This document shows, in pieces, positions 1-8,646 of a stretch of 64,000 nt of DNA. The position numbers and the translations under genes are program-made. Below the pieces are notes generated by a model. It searched no databases and was not told the origin of the DNA. It saw only the letters and a list, made by a program, of their open reading frames with translations. The stretch's first letter is position 1, and every line of letters begins with the position of its first letter. This DNA comes from Mesorhizobium sp. J8. Lineage in GTDB: Bacteria > Pseudomonadota > Alphaproteobacteria > Rhizobiales > Rhizobiaceae. The stretch is taken from the NCBI RefSeq assembly GCF_016591715.1, contig NZ_AP024109.1, forward strand, positions 2,418,001-2,482,000, written 5' to 3'.

Positions 1-2025
1 GATGCGCTCGCCGCGCCGCTTGTCGGGCACCGCCACCGCCGCGTGGCGCTCTTCCGGCCATAGCGACTGCACCAGCATCTCGACGGCGCCCAGCGACACC
101 ATCTCGCCGGCGATCTTGGCGAAGCGTTTTGCCCGGCCGCGGATGGTGATGAAGCCCTCGCGGTCGATCGAGACGATGTCGCCGGTGTCGTGCCAGCCTT
201 CCAGCGGCTGCAATTCGCCGGGACGGTCGGCGCTCATGTAGCCCATCATCATGTTCGGCCCGTCGAGCCACAGCCGGCCGCCCTCGGCGATGCCTTCGAC
301 CGGCTCCAGCTTCATGCGGATCGCCGGCAGCGGCCGTCCGACCGTGCCGTCGCGGCCGTGGATGGCGGTGTTCACCGCCACGACCGGCGCGGCCTCGGTC
401 AGGCCGAAACCTTCGACGATCGAGGCCTGGAAGCGGTCACGGTAAGTGCGCCGCGTCTCCGGCTTGACCGCTTCGGCGCCGGCCACGACGAAGCGCAGGC
501 TGGAGAAGTCGCCGTCCTTGGCGGTGCGGGCATAGTTGGCGAGGAATGTGTCGGTGCCGAACATCACCGTCGGCTTCACCTTGCGGGCGATCTCGGGGAT
601 GATCTTGTAGTGCAGCGGCGAGGGGTAGAGGAACAGCTTTATCCCCAGCACCAGCGGCAGGATGGTACCGCCGGTCAGCCCAAAGGAGTGGAACGCCGGC
701 AGCACGTTGAGCAGGGTGTCGACCGGCGAGACGGAGACGCGCGCCTCGGCCTGCATGACATTGGCGAGCAGGTTGCGGTTCGACAGCACCACCGCCTTTG
801 GCGTGCCTTCCGAGCCGGAGGTGAACAGGATGACGGCTGGCTTTGACGCTTGCTGCCGCTGCAAAGGCAAGCGCCACAACAGTGCGGCCGCGACCTTGTC
901 CAGGGTCGTCACGCTGGCGCGCACGTCTTCCAGCCACAGCATCTTGGCGCCACCCGCCTCGACCGCGGCGACGATGTCGTCGATGCCGGCCTTTTCGATG
1001 AAGGCACGCGACGAGATCACGGTGCGGATCACGGCGGTGCGGATCGCCGCGGTCACGCTCGCCGGGCCGGCGGTGTAGTTGATCATCGCCGCCACGCGCC
1101 CCGCCGAGATCAGGCCGACGAAGGTGAGCACCACGCCATTGGCGTTGGGCAACAGCACGCCGACCGCTTCGCCGGGCGCCGTCGCCGCCTCGAAATGGCG
1201 GCCGAGCACGCGCGCGCCGATGAACAGCTTGCGATAGCTGAGCGAACCGGAGATCACGTCCTCGATGATCGGACGCGAAGGGCCGATGCGATCGGCGGCG
1301 TCGCGCATGGCGAGGAACAGCCCGCGGTCGAGGTTGGCGCCGTAGAGCCGCGCCTCGGCGAAACGGTCGAACAGCGCGTTGGTGTTCGAGGCCATGTCGG
1401 GATTGCGCGCCACCAACTCGGCGATGGTCATCGGCTCCAGCACGCTCACCGAAAGCCGCGGGAACCAGTGGCGCGGCGCCTTCTCTTCCGGCGTCAGCGA
1501 CACCGGCAGGTCGCGCGTGCCGGCGACGAAGATCGGCACGATGCGGGCATCCGCCTGCATGGCGATGCGGGTGATGGCGCGAAACAGCCGGAAGGATTTG
1601 ACGTCCGGCTCGACATTGTCGGGCAGGTAGACGGCGAGCCGTCCCTTGCCCTTCAGCACGCGCACCAGCCGGCGGCTGACGAAGACATGCTCGGCGTTGA
1701 AGGCGATGGTGCGCGCAAGCTCGCGCCATGGTTCGAGCCAGGGCGAGCGCGCCGAGGCCCCGTCCAGTATATGCAGCGTGTCGTCGGGCAGCAGCGACAG
1801 CATCAGCGCCGGCTCGATGCGCGACTGGTGCCAGACCACATAGATCACCGGGGTCTTGGCGCTGCGGGCAATGCGGATGCGGTTGTCTGCGATGCGGTAG
1901 GCGAGCTTGAACGGTACATAGAGCAGCGCCTGGGTGAAGCGCAGGTCGAGCCGGAACCTTTCGATCACCGCAATCAGCAGCCAGGCGAACATAAGGCCCG
2001 CCAGCAGCGCCAGGGTCAGGATCAT
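1..2025 (-). CDS. aas: acyltransferase / acyl-ACP synthetase fusion (Aas-like), 3' end beyond window
   Basis: The minus frame stays open for 675 codons from an ATG preceded by GGGAGAG and runs off the left edge, so the C-terminus is missing. Residues 1-25 are a hydrophobic membrane segment. Residues about 60-200 look like a glycerolipid acyltransferase domain, with WHQSRIE at about 65-71 in the place of the usual HX4D box. The rest is an AMP-forming adenylation domain: the phosphate-binding loop reads TSGSEGTPK, followed by FGLTEAAP and HDTGD. By family knowledge, Aas re-acylates lysophospholipids at the inner membrane using acyl-ACP that it makes itself. The adenylation domain is certain. 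The acyltransferase half is more divergent, so a plain AMP-binding protein with a degenerate N-terminal domain is the alternative. Confidence 0.82.
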   Translation of the reverse strand, partial: MILTLALLAGLMFAWLLIAVIERFRLDLRFTQALLYVPFKLAYRIADNRIRIARSAKTPVIYVVWHQSRIEPALMLSLLPDDTLHILDGASARSPWLEPWRELARTIAFNAEHVFVSRRLVRVLKGKGRLAVYLPDNVEPDVKSFRLFRAITRIAMQADARIVPIFVAGTRDLPVSLTPEEKAPRHWFPRLSVSVLEPMTIAELVARNPDMASNTNALFDRFAEARLYGANLDRGLFLAMRDAADRIGPSRPIIEDVISGSLSYRKLFIGARVLGRHFEAATAPGEAVGVLLPNANGVVLTFVGLISAGRVAAMINYTAGPASVTAAIRTAVIRTVISSRAFIEKAGIDDIVAAVEAGGAKMLWLEDVRASVTTLDKVAAALLWRLPLQRQQASKPAVILFTSGSEGTPKAVVLSNRNLLANVMQAEARVSVSPVDTLLNVLPAFHSFGLTGGTILPLVLGIKLFLYPSPLHYKIIPEIARKVKPTVMFGTDTFLANYARTAKDGDFSSLRFVVAGAEAVKPETRRTYRDRFQASIVEGFGLTEAAPVVAVNTAIHGRDGTVGRPLPAIRMKLEPVEGIAEGGRLWLDGPNMMMGYMSADRPGELQPLEGWHDTGDIVSIDREGFITIRGRAKRFAKIAGEMVSLGAVEMLVQSLWPEERHAAVAVPDKRRGERI

Positions 2026-2131
2026 GCCGCTCTCTCCCAGTCTCCTCCAGGGCGCGGCTCTTGAGCGGCCGCTTCGGTGGCAAAGGGTAGCGGAAGCGCG
2101 GGCAAGGTCAATGTGGGGTGATGCACGGCAT

Positions 2132-2320
2132 CCCCTTCTCCCCTTGTGGGAGAAGGTGGCCGAGCGAAGCTCGGACGGATGAGGGGTGCTGGAAGGATCG
2201 CTGCGCGGGAGAGTAAGCTCCTCAAAGCATTGAATTTTCAAGGCCGTGTTCCTTCCAGCACCCCTCATCCGTCTCGGCGCTGCGCGCCGATCCACCTTCT
2301 CCCACAAGGGGAGAAGGGGA
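2132..2320. repeat. inverted mosaic intergenic repeat pair
   Basis: Two copies of a 65-70 bp element face each other. The left arm begins CCCCTTCTCCCCTTGTGGG and ends near GATGAGGGGTGCTGGAAGG. The right arm is its near reverse complement, starting CCTTCCAGCACCCC at 2251 and ending at GGGGAGAAGGGG. Each arm also has internal hairpins. The same family recurs at 36585-36735. It fills almost the whole 304-bp space between the tautomerase stop and the aas-like start. Rhizobial genomes carry many such mosaic elements. Confidence 0.85.
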
Positions 2321-2329
2321 AGACGGCGC

Positions 2330-2737
2330 CTATGCCGCCTTCAGCCTGCCGCTGATGAAGCGGAACTCCTGGCTCTTGCCGCCATAGCCATAGGCGGCCG
2401 CCGGCACCTCGTGCACGAAGGCGTAGCTTTCCTCATGCACGCCGCCCAGCAGCCGGCCGAAAGCCTCGAAGATCGCCGTGAGATAGGCTTCCAGCTCGAG
2501 CTTCGTATTGGTTCCGTCGACCACCTTGATGTCCAGCCAAAACGTGTTGGTGCCATGATCGGCCAGCGACTTGCCGCCCGCGAACCAGTGCTGCGGATCG
2601 ATGTAGTTGACCGCAACCGCGGTGATGGTCGGATCCTTGCGCAGCTCCTTGGCGGTGATCTCGGTGATGTCCCTGGCGATGGCGGCGGATAGCTTGGCGT
2701 CCGGCCTGCCGGTGAGGCTGATGTTGATGATCGGCAT
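2330..2737 (-). CDS. tautomerase family protein
   Basis: The product is 135 aa and begins Met-Pro-Ile-Ile-Asn. Removal of Met would expose Pro1, the catalytic base of the 4-oxalocrotonate tautomerase superfamily. The length suits the long single-chain members rather than the 60-aa 4-OT subunits. SD-like AAAGGAGACA precedes the ATG. It is divergent from the LysR gene at 2829, with about 90 bp between starts, which suggests that the regulator controls it. The substrate is unknown. Confidence 0.85.
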   Translation of the reverse strand: MPIINISLTGRPDAKLSAAIARDITEITAKELRKDPTITAVAVNYIDPQHWFAGGKSLADHGTNTFWLDIKVVDGTNTKLELEAYLTAIFEAFGRLLGGVHEESYAFVHEVPAAAYGYGGKSQEFRFISGRLKAA

Positions 2738-2828
2738 TTTTGTCTCCTTTGGTTGGGGCGTCTCGCGCCTTCGATGAGAAGATCATGTCATCAGCATGCA
2801 TTCAGAAAAATCGAATTGTTTTTGAGAA

Positions 2829-3704
2829 ATGATTCGATATCATCGAAGTGTGGAAACGCTCGATCCCGACCTTCTGAAAACCTTCCTCGCCTTCGTCGAT
2901 GGCGGCTCGCTCGCTAGGGCCGCGTCCACCGTCGGCCGCACGCCGTCGGCGGTGACCGCGCAGATGCAGCGCTTGGAAGAGATCGTCGGCGAGCCGCTGC
3001 TCATCCCGCAGGGCAGGGGCCGCGCGCTGACGCCTGCCGGTGAGGACCTCATCGGACATGCCCGGCGCATCCTTGCCGTGCACACCGAGGCGTGGCTGGC
3101 GCTGAAGGGCGCGCGCGCCGGCGGCCGCATCGCCATCGGCACGACACAGGATTTCGCCGACCATGGGCTGCCGGACTTACTCAGAGCCTTTGCCGCCAGC
3201 CATCCGCGCGTGAGGATCGAACTGCGCGTCGGCCGCTCCCTGGAGCTCGGGTCGGTGCTGCAGGCGGGCCAACTCGACCTCGCAATCACCATGCGCCATG
3301 CCCCCTCGCCGGATGAAGTGGCGTTGATCAGCGAGCCGATGCTTTGGCTCTGCTCCGAAAAAGGCCTGGCGGTGCGGCAGGAAGCGGTGCCGCTGGCGCT
3401 GCTCGATCCCTATTGCGGCTTCCGGGAAGCCGCGCTCAACGCGCTCGACGCTGCCGGCCGCCGCTACCGCATCGCCGCCGGCAGCGCCAGCCTTGCCGGC
3501 CTGCGCAGCGCGGTCAATGCCGGCATCGCGCTGACGCCGCGCACCCGGCGCTTCGCCCATTCCGGCATCGTCGAGGCGTCCGCCGATTTCGACCTCCCTC
3601 CGCTGCCGGTTGCCGATTTCGCCATCCGGCTCGGCCGGGAAGCCGCTCGCCCGGCGCGGGATCTGGCGGAACTGCTCGGCGACGGCCTCGCCCTGTCGTC
3701 CTGA
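2829..3704 (+). CDS. LysR-family transcriptional regulator
   Basis: The 291-aa product has an N-terminal winged helix-turn-helix (about residues 10-68, including the AAS..GRTPSAVTAQMQRLE helix) and a LysR substrate-binding domain (about 95-285). It is divergent from the tautomerase gene and probably regulates it, as LysR genes usually control a divergent neighbour. An in-frame GTG at 2850 would give a more typical N-terminus (VETLDPDLLKTF), so the true start may be 21 nt downstream. Neither start has a strong SD. Confidence 0.9.
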   Translation: MIRYHRSVETLDPDLLKTFLAFVDGGSLARAASTVGRTPSAVTAQMQRLEEIVGEPLLIPQGRGRALTPAGEDLIGHARRILAVHTEAWLALKGARAGGRIAIGTTQDFADHGLPDLLRAFAASHPRVRIELRVGRSLELGSVLQAGQLDLAITMRHAPSPDEVALISEPMLWLCSEKGLAVRQEAVPLALLDPYCGFREAALNALDAAGRRYRIAAGSASLAGLRSAVNAGIALTPRTRRFAHSGIVEASADFDLPPLPVADFAIRLGREAARPARDLAELLGDGLALSS

Positions 3705-3754
3705 ACAAAATCGCGGCGGCTTTTCCCGGGAATTCCCCAAACCGAACAATTCGC

Positions 3755-3787
3755 AAAGAAAAAGCCGACCTTTTTGCGGGTCGGCTT
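3755..3787 (-). terminator. rho-independent terminator of the EamA pair
   Basis: A 9-bp inverted repeat AAGCCGACC / GGTCGGCTT (3762-3770 and 3779-3787) reads on the minus strand as a GC-rich hairpin followed by TTTTTCTTT. It lies about 100 bp past the stop of the minus-strand transporter gene at 3888 and so terminates that unit. The LysR gene converges on it from the other side. Confidence 0.75.
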
Positions 3788-3887
3788 CTAGTCGGACGGG
3801 TCGAGGGGTTTGGGGGGACTTGGGGGGTGACCCGTCGATCTAACAATGCCTGAACCGGATGATGGTTCCGTGACTGGCAAAATATTT

Positions 3888-4802
3888 TTAGGGGGCCGCC
3901 GATTTCGCCTTCAGCCAGTCGCGCCCGGCATGGGCAAAGACCGCGCAAAGCACGATGGCGCCGCCGACGACGCTGGCCATGGGTGGGACTTCACCCAGGA
4001 ACAGCAGCGCAAACAGGATGGCGAACGGCACTTCGGCCGAGCCGAGCAGGCCGGATTCGGCGGCAGGGATGAGCCGCGAGCCTTCCGTCCATAGGATCGA
4101 GGCCAGCGCGAAGGAGCAGCCGAAAGTGGCAAGCAGCACCACGTCGCGCGTCGAGACGGCCAGCGGATCGGTGACGAACCAGCCGAGCACGAAGAGCAGG
4201 AAGGCTGAGACCGCGCCCGCCCAGACGACCGGGGAGTCGCGAAAAGCGCGCACCATGATCATGTAGAGCGCGCTGCCCGTGGTCATCAAAAGCGCCAGCC
4301 CGTCGCCGAACAGATGGCCGCTGCCGAGGCCGGCGCCCACCATGATGGCGACGCCGCACAGCGACACCGCCGCGGCGACCATCGTCTGCAGCCGGAATCT
4401 CTCCCGCACCAGAAGGAAAGCAAGAAGTGCGGCGATGAAGGGTGAGGTTGCGTAGATCACCGCGACATTGGCGACATAGGTGAATTTGAAGGCCGAAATG
4501 AAGGCGATGCTGGCGGCAGCACCCTCGACCGCGAGCAGCCAGCCGCGCCAGCCGAGTTTCAGGCTCTCTCGTCCACCCGAGCGGCGCCGCCGCCACAGCA
4601 CATAGAGCGCGATCAGGATCGAGCCGAAAAAACCGCGCCAGCATGTGATCGTCAGCGGATCCGCATGGATCGACTTGGTCAGCACGCCGGTGAGTGCGAA
4701 AGCGATGGCGGATGCCGACACCAGGATGATACCGAGCGTGCGCTCGGCCGCCACGTCGGTGGCAGGCGTAAGCTTTTCGGGCATGTCGAGCGTATCCGTC
4801 AT
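3888..4802 (-). CDS. EamA/DMT-family membrane transporter
   Basis: The 304-aa protein has about ten hydrophobic helices arranged as two EamA repeats (about residues 22-155 and 165-295). The second repeat carries the usual pattern of small residues and a Glu in SAEVPFAILFALLFLGE. The family exports or imports small metabolites across the inner membrane; the substrate cannot be inferred. It lies 37 bp downstream of a second EamA gene in the same orientation, so the pair is probably one transcript ending at the terminator near 3770. Confidence 0.9.
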   Translation of the reverse strand: MTDTLDMPEKLTPATDVAAERTLGIILVSASAIAFALTGVLTKSIHADPLTITCWRGFFGSILIALYVLWRRRRSGGRESLKLGWRGWLLAVEGAAASIAFISAFKFTYVANVAVIYATSPFIAALLAFLLVRERFRLQTMVAAAVSLCGVAIMVGAGLGSGHLFGDGLALLMTTGSALYMIMVRAFRDSPVVWAGAVSAFLLFVLGWFVTDPLAVSTRDVVLLATFGCSFALASILWTEGSRLIPAAESGLLGSAEVPFAILFALLFLGEVPPMASVVGGAIVLCAVFAHAGRDWLKAKSAAP

Positions 4803-4839
4803 GGCGCCAGCCTATCCAGTTGCTCCTGACAGCTCTCTG

Positions 4840-5736
4840 TCATGAGGCGTGCTCCCGCCTGCGGAAATGCTCGTTGCCGACGATGAGCAGGCCGGCGCCG
4901 ACGATCAGCGCCGCGCCCATGAACACTTCCGTGCGCGGCACGTCGCCCCAGATGGCGTAGCCCAGCGCGAAGGCCCAGACCAGCGAAGTGTATTCGAAGG
5001 GTGCGATAATCGACACCGGCGCGCGCTTCATGCCTTCGAAAAGCACATATTGCGCCACCCCGCCGAGCGCTCCGACGCTGACAAGCAAAAGAAGCTGCCG
5101 CCCGTCGGGCATGCGCCACCACAGCAGCGCCGGCACCGCCGAGAAGAGCAGGAAATAGAAATTGTTGAGCACGAGCTGGATCGTCGTACGCTCCTGCAGC
5201 GCCGTCTTGCGCAGGAGCACCACGGCGACCCCCCAAAGCACGGCCGCCGCCAGCACCAGAAGCACCGGCATGGAGAGGCCGAGCCGCGTCGGATCGCAGG
5301 CGATGAAGACGCCGACGAAGCCGATGAACACCGCCAGCCAGCGCAACAGCGGCACCGTCTCGCCCAGGATCAGCACCGACAGCACGGTGACGATGATGGG
5401 TGCCGCGTAATAGATGGTGGTGAGCTCGGCGAGTTGCAGCGAACGCGCGGCGTTGTAGTAGCAGAGCCAGGCGGCGAGCGTGAAGGCGCTGCGCACCAGC
5501 ATCGGCTTGACGATCGGGGAGTCGACCGTGTCGGCGAACAGCCGTTTGCCGCCGATCGCGCCGCAGGCGAGGAGCACGGTGATCGAGCGGACGAACATGA
5601 TCTGCCAGACCGTCATGCCGGCAACCAGGAGCTTGATCGAGGCGTCCTGCGCCGAAAACAGGAAATAGGCGGCGGCCGTGAACAGGATGCCGGCCAGCAC
5701 CCTTTCGCGGCTTTCGAGGACGACGACTTCGGCCAT
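4840..5736 (-). CDS. EamA/DMT-family membrane transporter
   Basis: The 298-aa protein has ten predicted membrane helices in two EamA halves. AELTTIYYAAPIIVTVLSVL ends the first half and the second holds APFEYTSLVWAFALGY. It is a paralogue of the downstream gene at 3888 but clearly diverged from it. The two may act separately or as a hetero-oligomer; nothing in the sequence settles this. No substrate can be assigned. Confidence 0.9.
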   Translation of the reverse strand: MAEVVVLESRERVLAGILFTAAAYFLFSAQDASIKLLVAGMTVWQIMFVRSITVLLACGAIGGKRLFADTVDSPIVKPMLVRSAFTLAAWLCYYNAARSLQLAELTTIYYAAPIIVTVLSVLILGETVPLLRWLAVFIGFVGVFIACDPTRLGLSMPVLLVLAAAVLWGVAVVLLRKTALQERTTIQLVLNNFYFLLFSAVPALLWWRMPDGRQLLLLVSVGALGGVAQYVLFEGMKRAPVSIIAPFEYTSLVWAFALGYAIWGDVPRTEVFMGAALIVGAGLLIVGNEHFRRREHAS

Positions 5737-5874
5737 TCGGTTTCTGCGTGTTTGCGTGAAGCGGTTCCGCCTCAGTCGGGACCGTTGCTCCAGCTATACG
5801 GGCGAAAGCTTGCACGGCGCTGCTCCAGCGCGGCGCTTGCGTTGGCGCAGGTCGTTGCCGGGGCCGGTCGAGGG

Positions 5875-7371
5875 CTACTGCGTCGCCTGGAAGAGCTCCG
5901 ATGCCGCATCCTTCAGCGCGCGCCGCCCGTCCGGTCGCAGATACATCATGTGGCCGCCCTCGACGACGTCGAGGCGGATCGGCTTGGCGTCGCCGAGAGA
6001 GGGAAGCTGATTCACCAGATAGCGCGAGGCGAGATAGGGCGTGACGAGGTCGGTATAGCCGTTGACGATGACCACGCCGAGCGCCGGGTTGAGCGAGCGC
6101 GCCCGCTGCAGGTCGTTCATCACGCCTGCATAGCCCTGGCCCGATGTGCCGTAATCCCAGTTGCGGCTGATCTCGCCATTGAGCAGCCGGTAGCTGACAT
6201 CGGTGCGGTAGTTGAGCTCGTCGCGGGCATAGGCGACGAAGGCGGAAGTCAGCGCCGGAACGCTGCGGTCGAGCACCGGGTCAGGGCCGGCGTCATGCGC
6301 GCTTTGCGGCGCGATGTCGGCGGTGCCGATGGTGGCGTCATAGGGGCTGAGCACCTTGCCCGTGGCGCGCTGGAATTCCTTGGCGAAGAGGCCGATGGGG
6401 ACGCGGGCGAAATTCCGCTGGACGAGGTCGAGCGGCAGGCCGGTGACCTCCGACACGCGCCCGCTAGCGAGCTTTCCTCCTTGCTCCAGCCCGCTGTTCA
6501 GCGCTGTCAGGTAATCGCCGAGCGCGTAATGCTCGACTTCGGCCAGCCTGTCGCGCAATGCGTCGCCGCTGATGCCGTCGCCCTTGAGCCGCGTTGCCGC
6601 CAGCGAAGGCAGCTCCAGCGCCCAGTGCAATTGGTCGAACTGGTCGGGCCGCACCAGCATGAACTCCAGCGCCGGCGAGATCAGCACGATGCCGCTGGGG
6701 CTCGAGCCCACATCCTCCTGCAGCGTGCGGGCAAGCAGCGCGGCGCGAAAGCCGCCATAGCTTTCGCCGGCGAGATAGAGCGGCGATCCGGTGCGGCCGT
6801 TCTGCGCCAGATAGAGCCGGATGAAGGCGCCGACCGAGCTGGCGTCGGCATCGACGCTCCAGAATTCCTTCGGCTCGTGCCCCGGCGCTTCACGGCTGTA
6901 GCCGGTGCCGACCGGATCGACGAAGACGAGATCGCTCATGTCGAGCCAACTGTCGGGATTGTCGATGAGCTTTTGCGGCGGCCGCCGGAACTCGCCGTCG
7001 GTTGCGGTCTCGACGATGCGCGGTCCGATGGCGCCGAGATGCAGATAGGCCGAAGCAGCACCGGGGCCGCCGTTGAAGACGAAGGTGATCGGCCGATCCT
7101 TCGCCGGGGCGGGCGATTGCTGCGTGTAGGCGACATAGAAAATCTCGGCCGTGACCTCGCCCTTGCCGGACAACAGCGACAGCGTGCCGGCCTTGGCCTG
7201 GTAGTCCAGCTTGCGCCCGCCAAGCGTGATCGAATGCTCGGTCACTTGTGGCGGCGGCAGGAGCGACAGCACGCCGCCTTGCGGTGCCGGACGCTCCGGT
7301 GCTTCGGCGGCGAAGCTTGGCAGTGCGAGGGCGAGCGCCAGGAAGGCGAGGGCAATGAGCTTGGATCGCAT
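5875..7371 (-). CDS. S10-family serine carboxypeptidase-like hydrolase, exported
   Basis: The 498-aa product has an N-terminal signal peptide (hydrophobic stretch to about residue 20, cleavage near SFAAEA). The S10 fold is shown by NGGPGAAS (about 100-107, oxyanion region), GESYGG with the nucleophile at about Ser204, NGYTDLVTPY (catalytic Asp) and GGHMMY (catalytic His). The predicted site is the periplasm, with a role in C-terminal peptide trimming or peptide catabolism. It is a single gene, divergent from osmC with a mosaic repeat between them. Confidence 0.92.
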   Translation of the reverse strand: MRSKLIALAFLALALALPSFAAEAPERPAPQGGVLSLLPPPQVTEHSITLGGRKLDYQAKAGTLSLLSGKGEVTAEIFYVAYTQQSPAPAKDRPITFVFNGGPGAASAYLHLGAIGPRIVETATDGEFRRPPQKLIDNPDSWLDMSDLVFVDPVGTGYSREAPGHEPKEFWSVDADASSVGAFIRLYLAQNGRTGSPLYLAGESYGGFRAALLARTLQEDVGSSPSGIVLISPALEFMLVRPDQFDQLHWALELPSLAATRLKGDGISGDALRDRLAEVEHYALGDYLTALNSGLEQGGKLASGRVSEVTGLPLDLVQRNFARVPIGLFAKEFQRATGKVLSPYDATIGTADIAPQSAHDAGPDPVLDRSVPALTSAFVAYARDELNYRTDVSYRLLNGEISRNWDYGTSGQGYAGVMNDLQRARSLNPALGVVIVNGYTDLVTPYLASRYLVNQLPSLGDAKPIRLDVVEGGHMMYLRPDGRRALKDAASELFQATQ

Positions 7372-7448
7372 GAGAGCTCCGCTTGGATGGCATCCGCAAA
7401 AGTATGGCCGGGGCGGCAGATGTCAAAGGGGGCGTCTCACGACTTGGC

Positions 7449-7576
7449 TTCCTCGCCCCCGCCAACGGCGGGGAAGAGGTGTCCGCGAAGCGGACGGAGA
7501 GGGGGCCTTCATAGGGCGCTCCCCTCTCCGTCTCGGCTTCGCCGAGCCACCTCTCCCGATTTCATGGGGCGAGGAA
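7449..7576. repeat. inverted mosaic intergenic repeat
   Basis: Outer arms TTCCTCGCCCC (7449) and GGGGCGAGGAA (ending 7576) pair, and inner arms around CCGCGAAGCGGACGGAGAGG and CCTCTCCGTCTCGGCTTCG also pair. It is a variant of the elements at 2132 and 8149. Unusually it sits between two divergent genes (S10 peptidase and osmC), where their promoters should be. Confidence 0.75.
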
Positions 7577-7632
7577 CCCAAGCTGGAATTATGTGCTATC
7601 TACCGTCAAAGACGTATCGGAAGGACAACCCA

Positions 7633-8139
7633 ATGGACGCAGCCGCACTCAAGGCCATGCAGGCTCCGCTGAAGGACGCCTATCGCGACGACGCCGCCAA
7701 GGCGCTGATTACGCTGAAAGCCCGCGGAACGCTCGACGACCAGTCGATCGCCTGCAAGGTGGAGACGGGCAGGGCGCTCGCAATTGCCGGGCTTCATCCG
7801 GCCACCGGCGGCTCGGGCCTCGAGCTCTGCTCGGGCGATATGTTGCTCGAAGCACTGGTCGCTTGTGCCGGCGTGACGCTGAAAGCGGTGGCGACGGCGC
7901 TGGAGTTCAAGCTCGGCAACGCCACTGTCGAGGCCGAGGGCGACCTTGATTTTCGCGGCACGCTCGGCGTCGCCCGGGACGCGCCGGTCGGCTTCCGCGA
8001 GATAAGACTGAAATTCGACCTCGACACCGACGAGCCGCAAGAGCGCATCGATTCGCTCATGAAGCTCACCGAGCGCTACTGCGTGGTGTTCCAGACGATC
8101 AACAACAAGCCGGCGTTGATCGTGAGCGCGGGGCGCTGA
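7633..8139 (+). CDS. OsmC-family protein
   Basis: The 168-aa product starts at an ATG preceded by GGAAGGACAACCCA, a strong SD. A much longer frame is open upstream but has no coding character. The OsmC/Ohr fold is indicated by two separated cysteines in the expected contexts, one in LEALVACAGVT (about residue 82) and one in ERYCVVFQTI (about 155). OsmC proteins reduce organic hydroperoxides through these two Cys; this member resembles the YhfA-like subgroup, whose role is less clear. Confidence 0.88.
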   Translation: MDAAALKAMQAPLKDAYRDDAAKALITLKARGTLDDQSIACKVETGRALAIAGLHPATGGSGLELCSGDMLLEALVACAGVTLKAVATALEFKLGNATVEAEGDLDFRGTLGVARDAPVGFREIRLKFDLDTDEPQERIDSLMKLTERYCVVFQTINNKPALIVSAGR

Positions 8140-8148
8140 AGCGCGACG

Positions 8149-8277
8149 CCCTCTCATCCGGCCGCTTCGCGGCCACCTTCTCCCCGGTGGGGAGAAGAGC
8201 TTGGCGCCGGCACTGACAGCCTCCTCTCCCCACCGGGGAGAGGTCAGCCGAGCGAAGCGGAGGCTGGGTGAGGGGAA
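8149..8277. repeat. inverted mosaic intergenic repeat between convergent genes
   Basis: Two hairpin-forming halves, CCACCTTCTCCCCGGTGGGGAG (first 20 bases from 8173) and CTCTCCCCACCGGGGAGAG (8224-8242), flank a short spacer, with outer pairs CCCTCTCATCC / GGGTGAGGGG. It lies between the osmC stop and the stop of the small gene at 8285 and may act as a bidirectional 3'-end structure. Confidence 0.75.
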
Positions 8278-8284
8278 ATACCCG

Positions 8285-8509
8285 CTACTGCGCCGACGGC
8301 GTCTCCGCATCCCCTTCGTCGGTGAAGGGCGAGGCGCTCGGCACGCATTGCACGGCCCAGCCCTGCGGCGTCGGCTGCTTCTGATATTCGGTGATGGCGT
8401 TGGTGCACTGCTCGCGGGTGTCGAAGGTACTGGGCAGCACCACCATGCCGCCTTGCGGGCCGGCGATCACCAGATACCAGACCAACGCTACGCTGGGAGT
8501 GGCAGCCAT
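8285..8509 (-). CDS. small hypothetical protein
   Basis: The 74-aa product begins MAATPSVALVWYLVIAGP, a hydrophobic N-terminus, and then has two cysteines (REQCTNA and AVQCVPSA) that could form a disulfide. The upstream region has GAGGAATACCC before the ATG, a good SD. I do not recognise the family. It could be a small exported or membrane-anchored protein. The reading frame has normal codon use for the region, and no better ORF competes. Confidence 0.6.
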   Translation of the reverse strand: MAATPSVALVWYLVIAGPQGGMVVLPSTFDTREQCTNAITEYQKQPTPQGWAVQCVPSASPFTDEGDAETPSAQ

Positions 8510-8646
8510 GGGTATTCCTCACTTTGCTCGAATGTCGGAGTCGGACCGATCCTAGCAACTCCCTCGGCACGGCGAAAGCAGGGCGGCGGCACACGCTTTC
8601 CCCGGCCCGTTCACAGACCCGTGAACAGACCGATCGGGCTTCGGGC

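Noticed and set aside
437..2083. 548-codon minus-strand open frame with Arg/Ala/His-rich product
   Set aside because: The adjacent minus frame encodes a recognisable acyltransferase/adenylation protein, so this is an overlapping shadow.
4849..8139. 1096-codon open frame on the plus strand
   Set aside because: Only its last 168 codons (OsmC) are real. The rest is antisense to the S10 peptidase and EamA genes and shows the His/Arg/Asp-rich composition of a GC-rich shadow frame.
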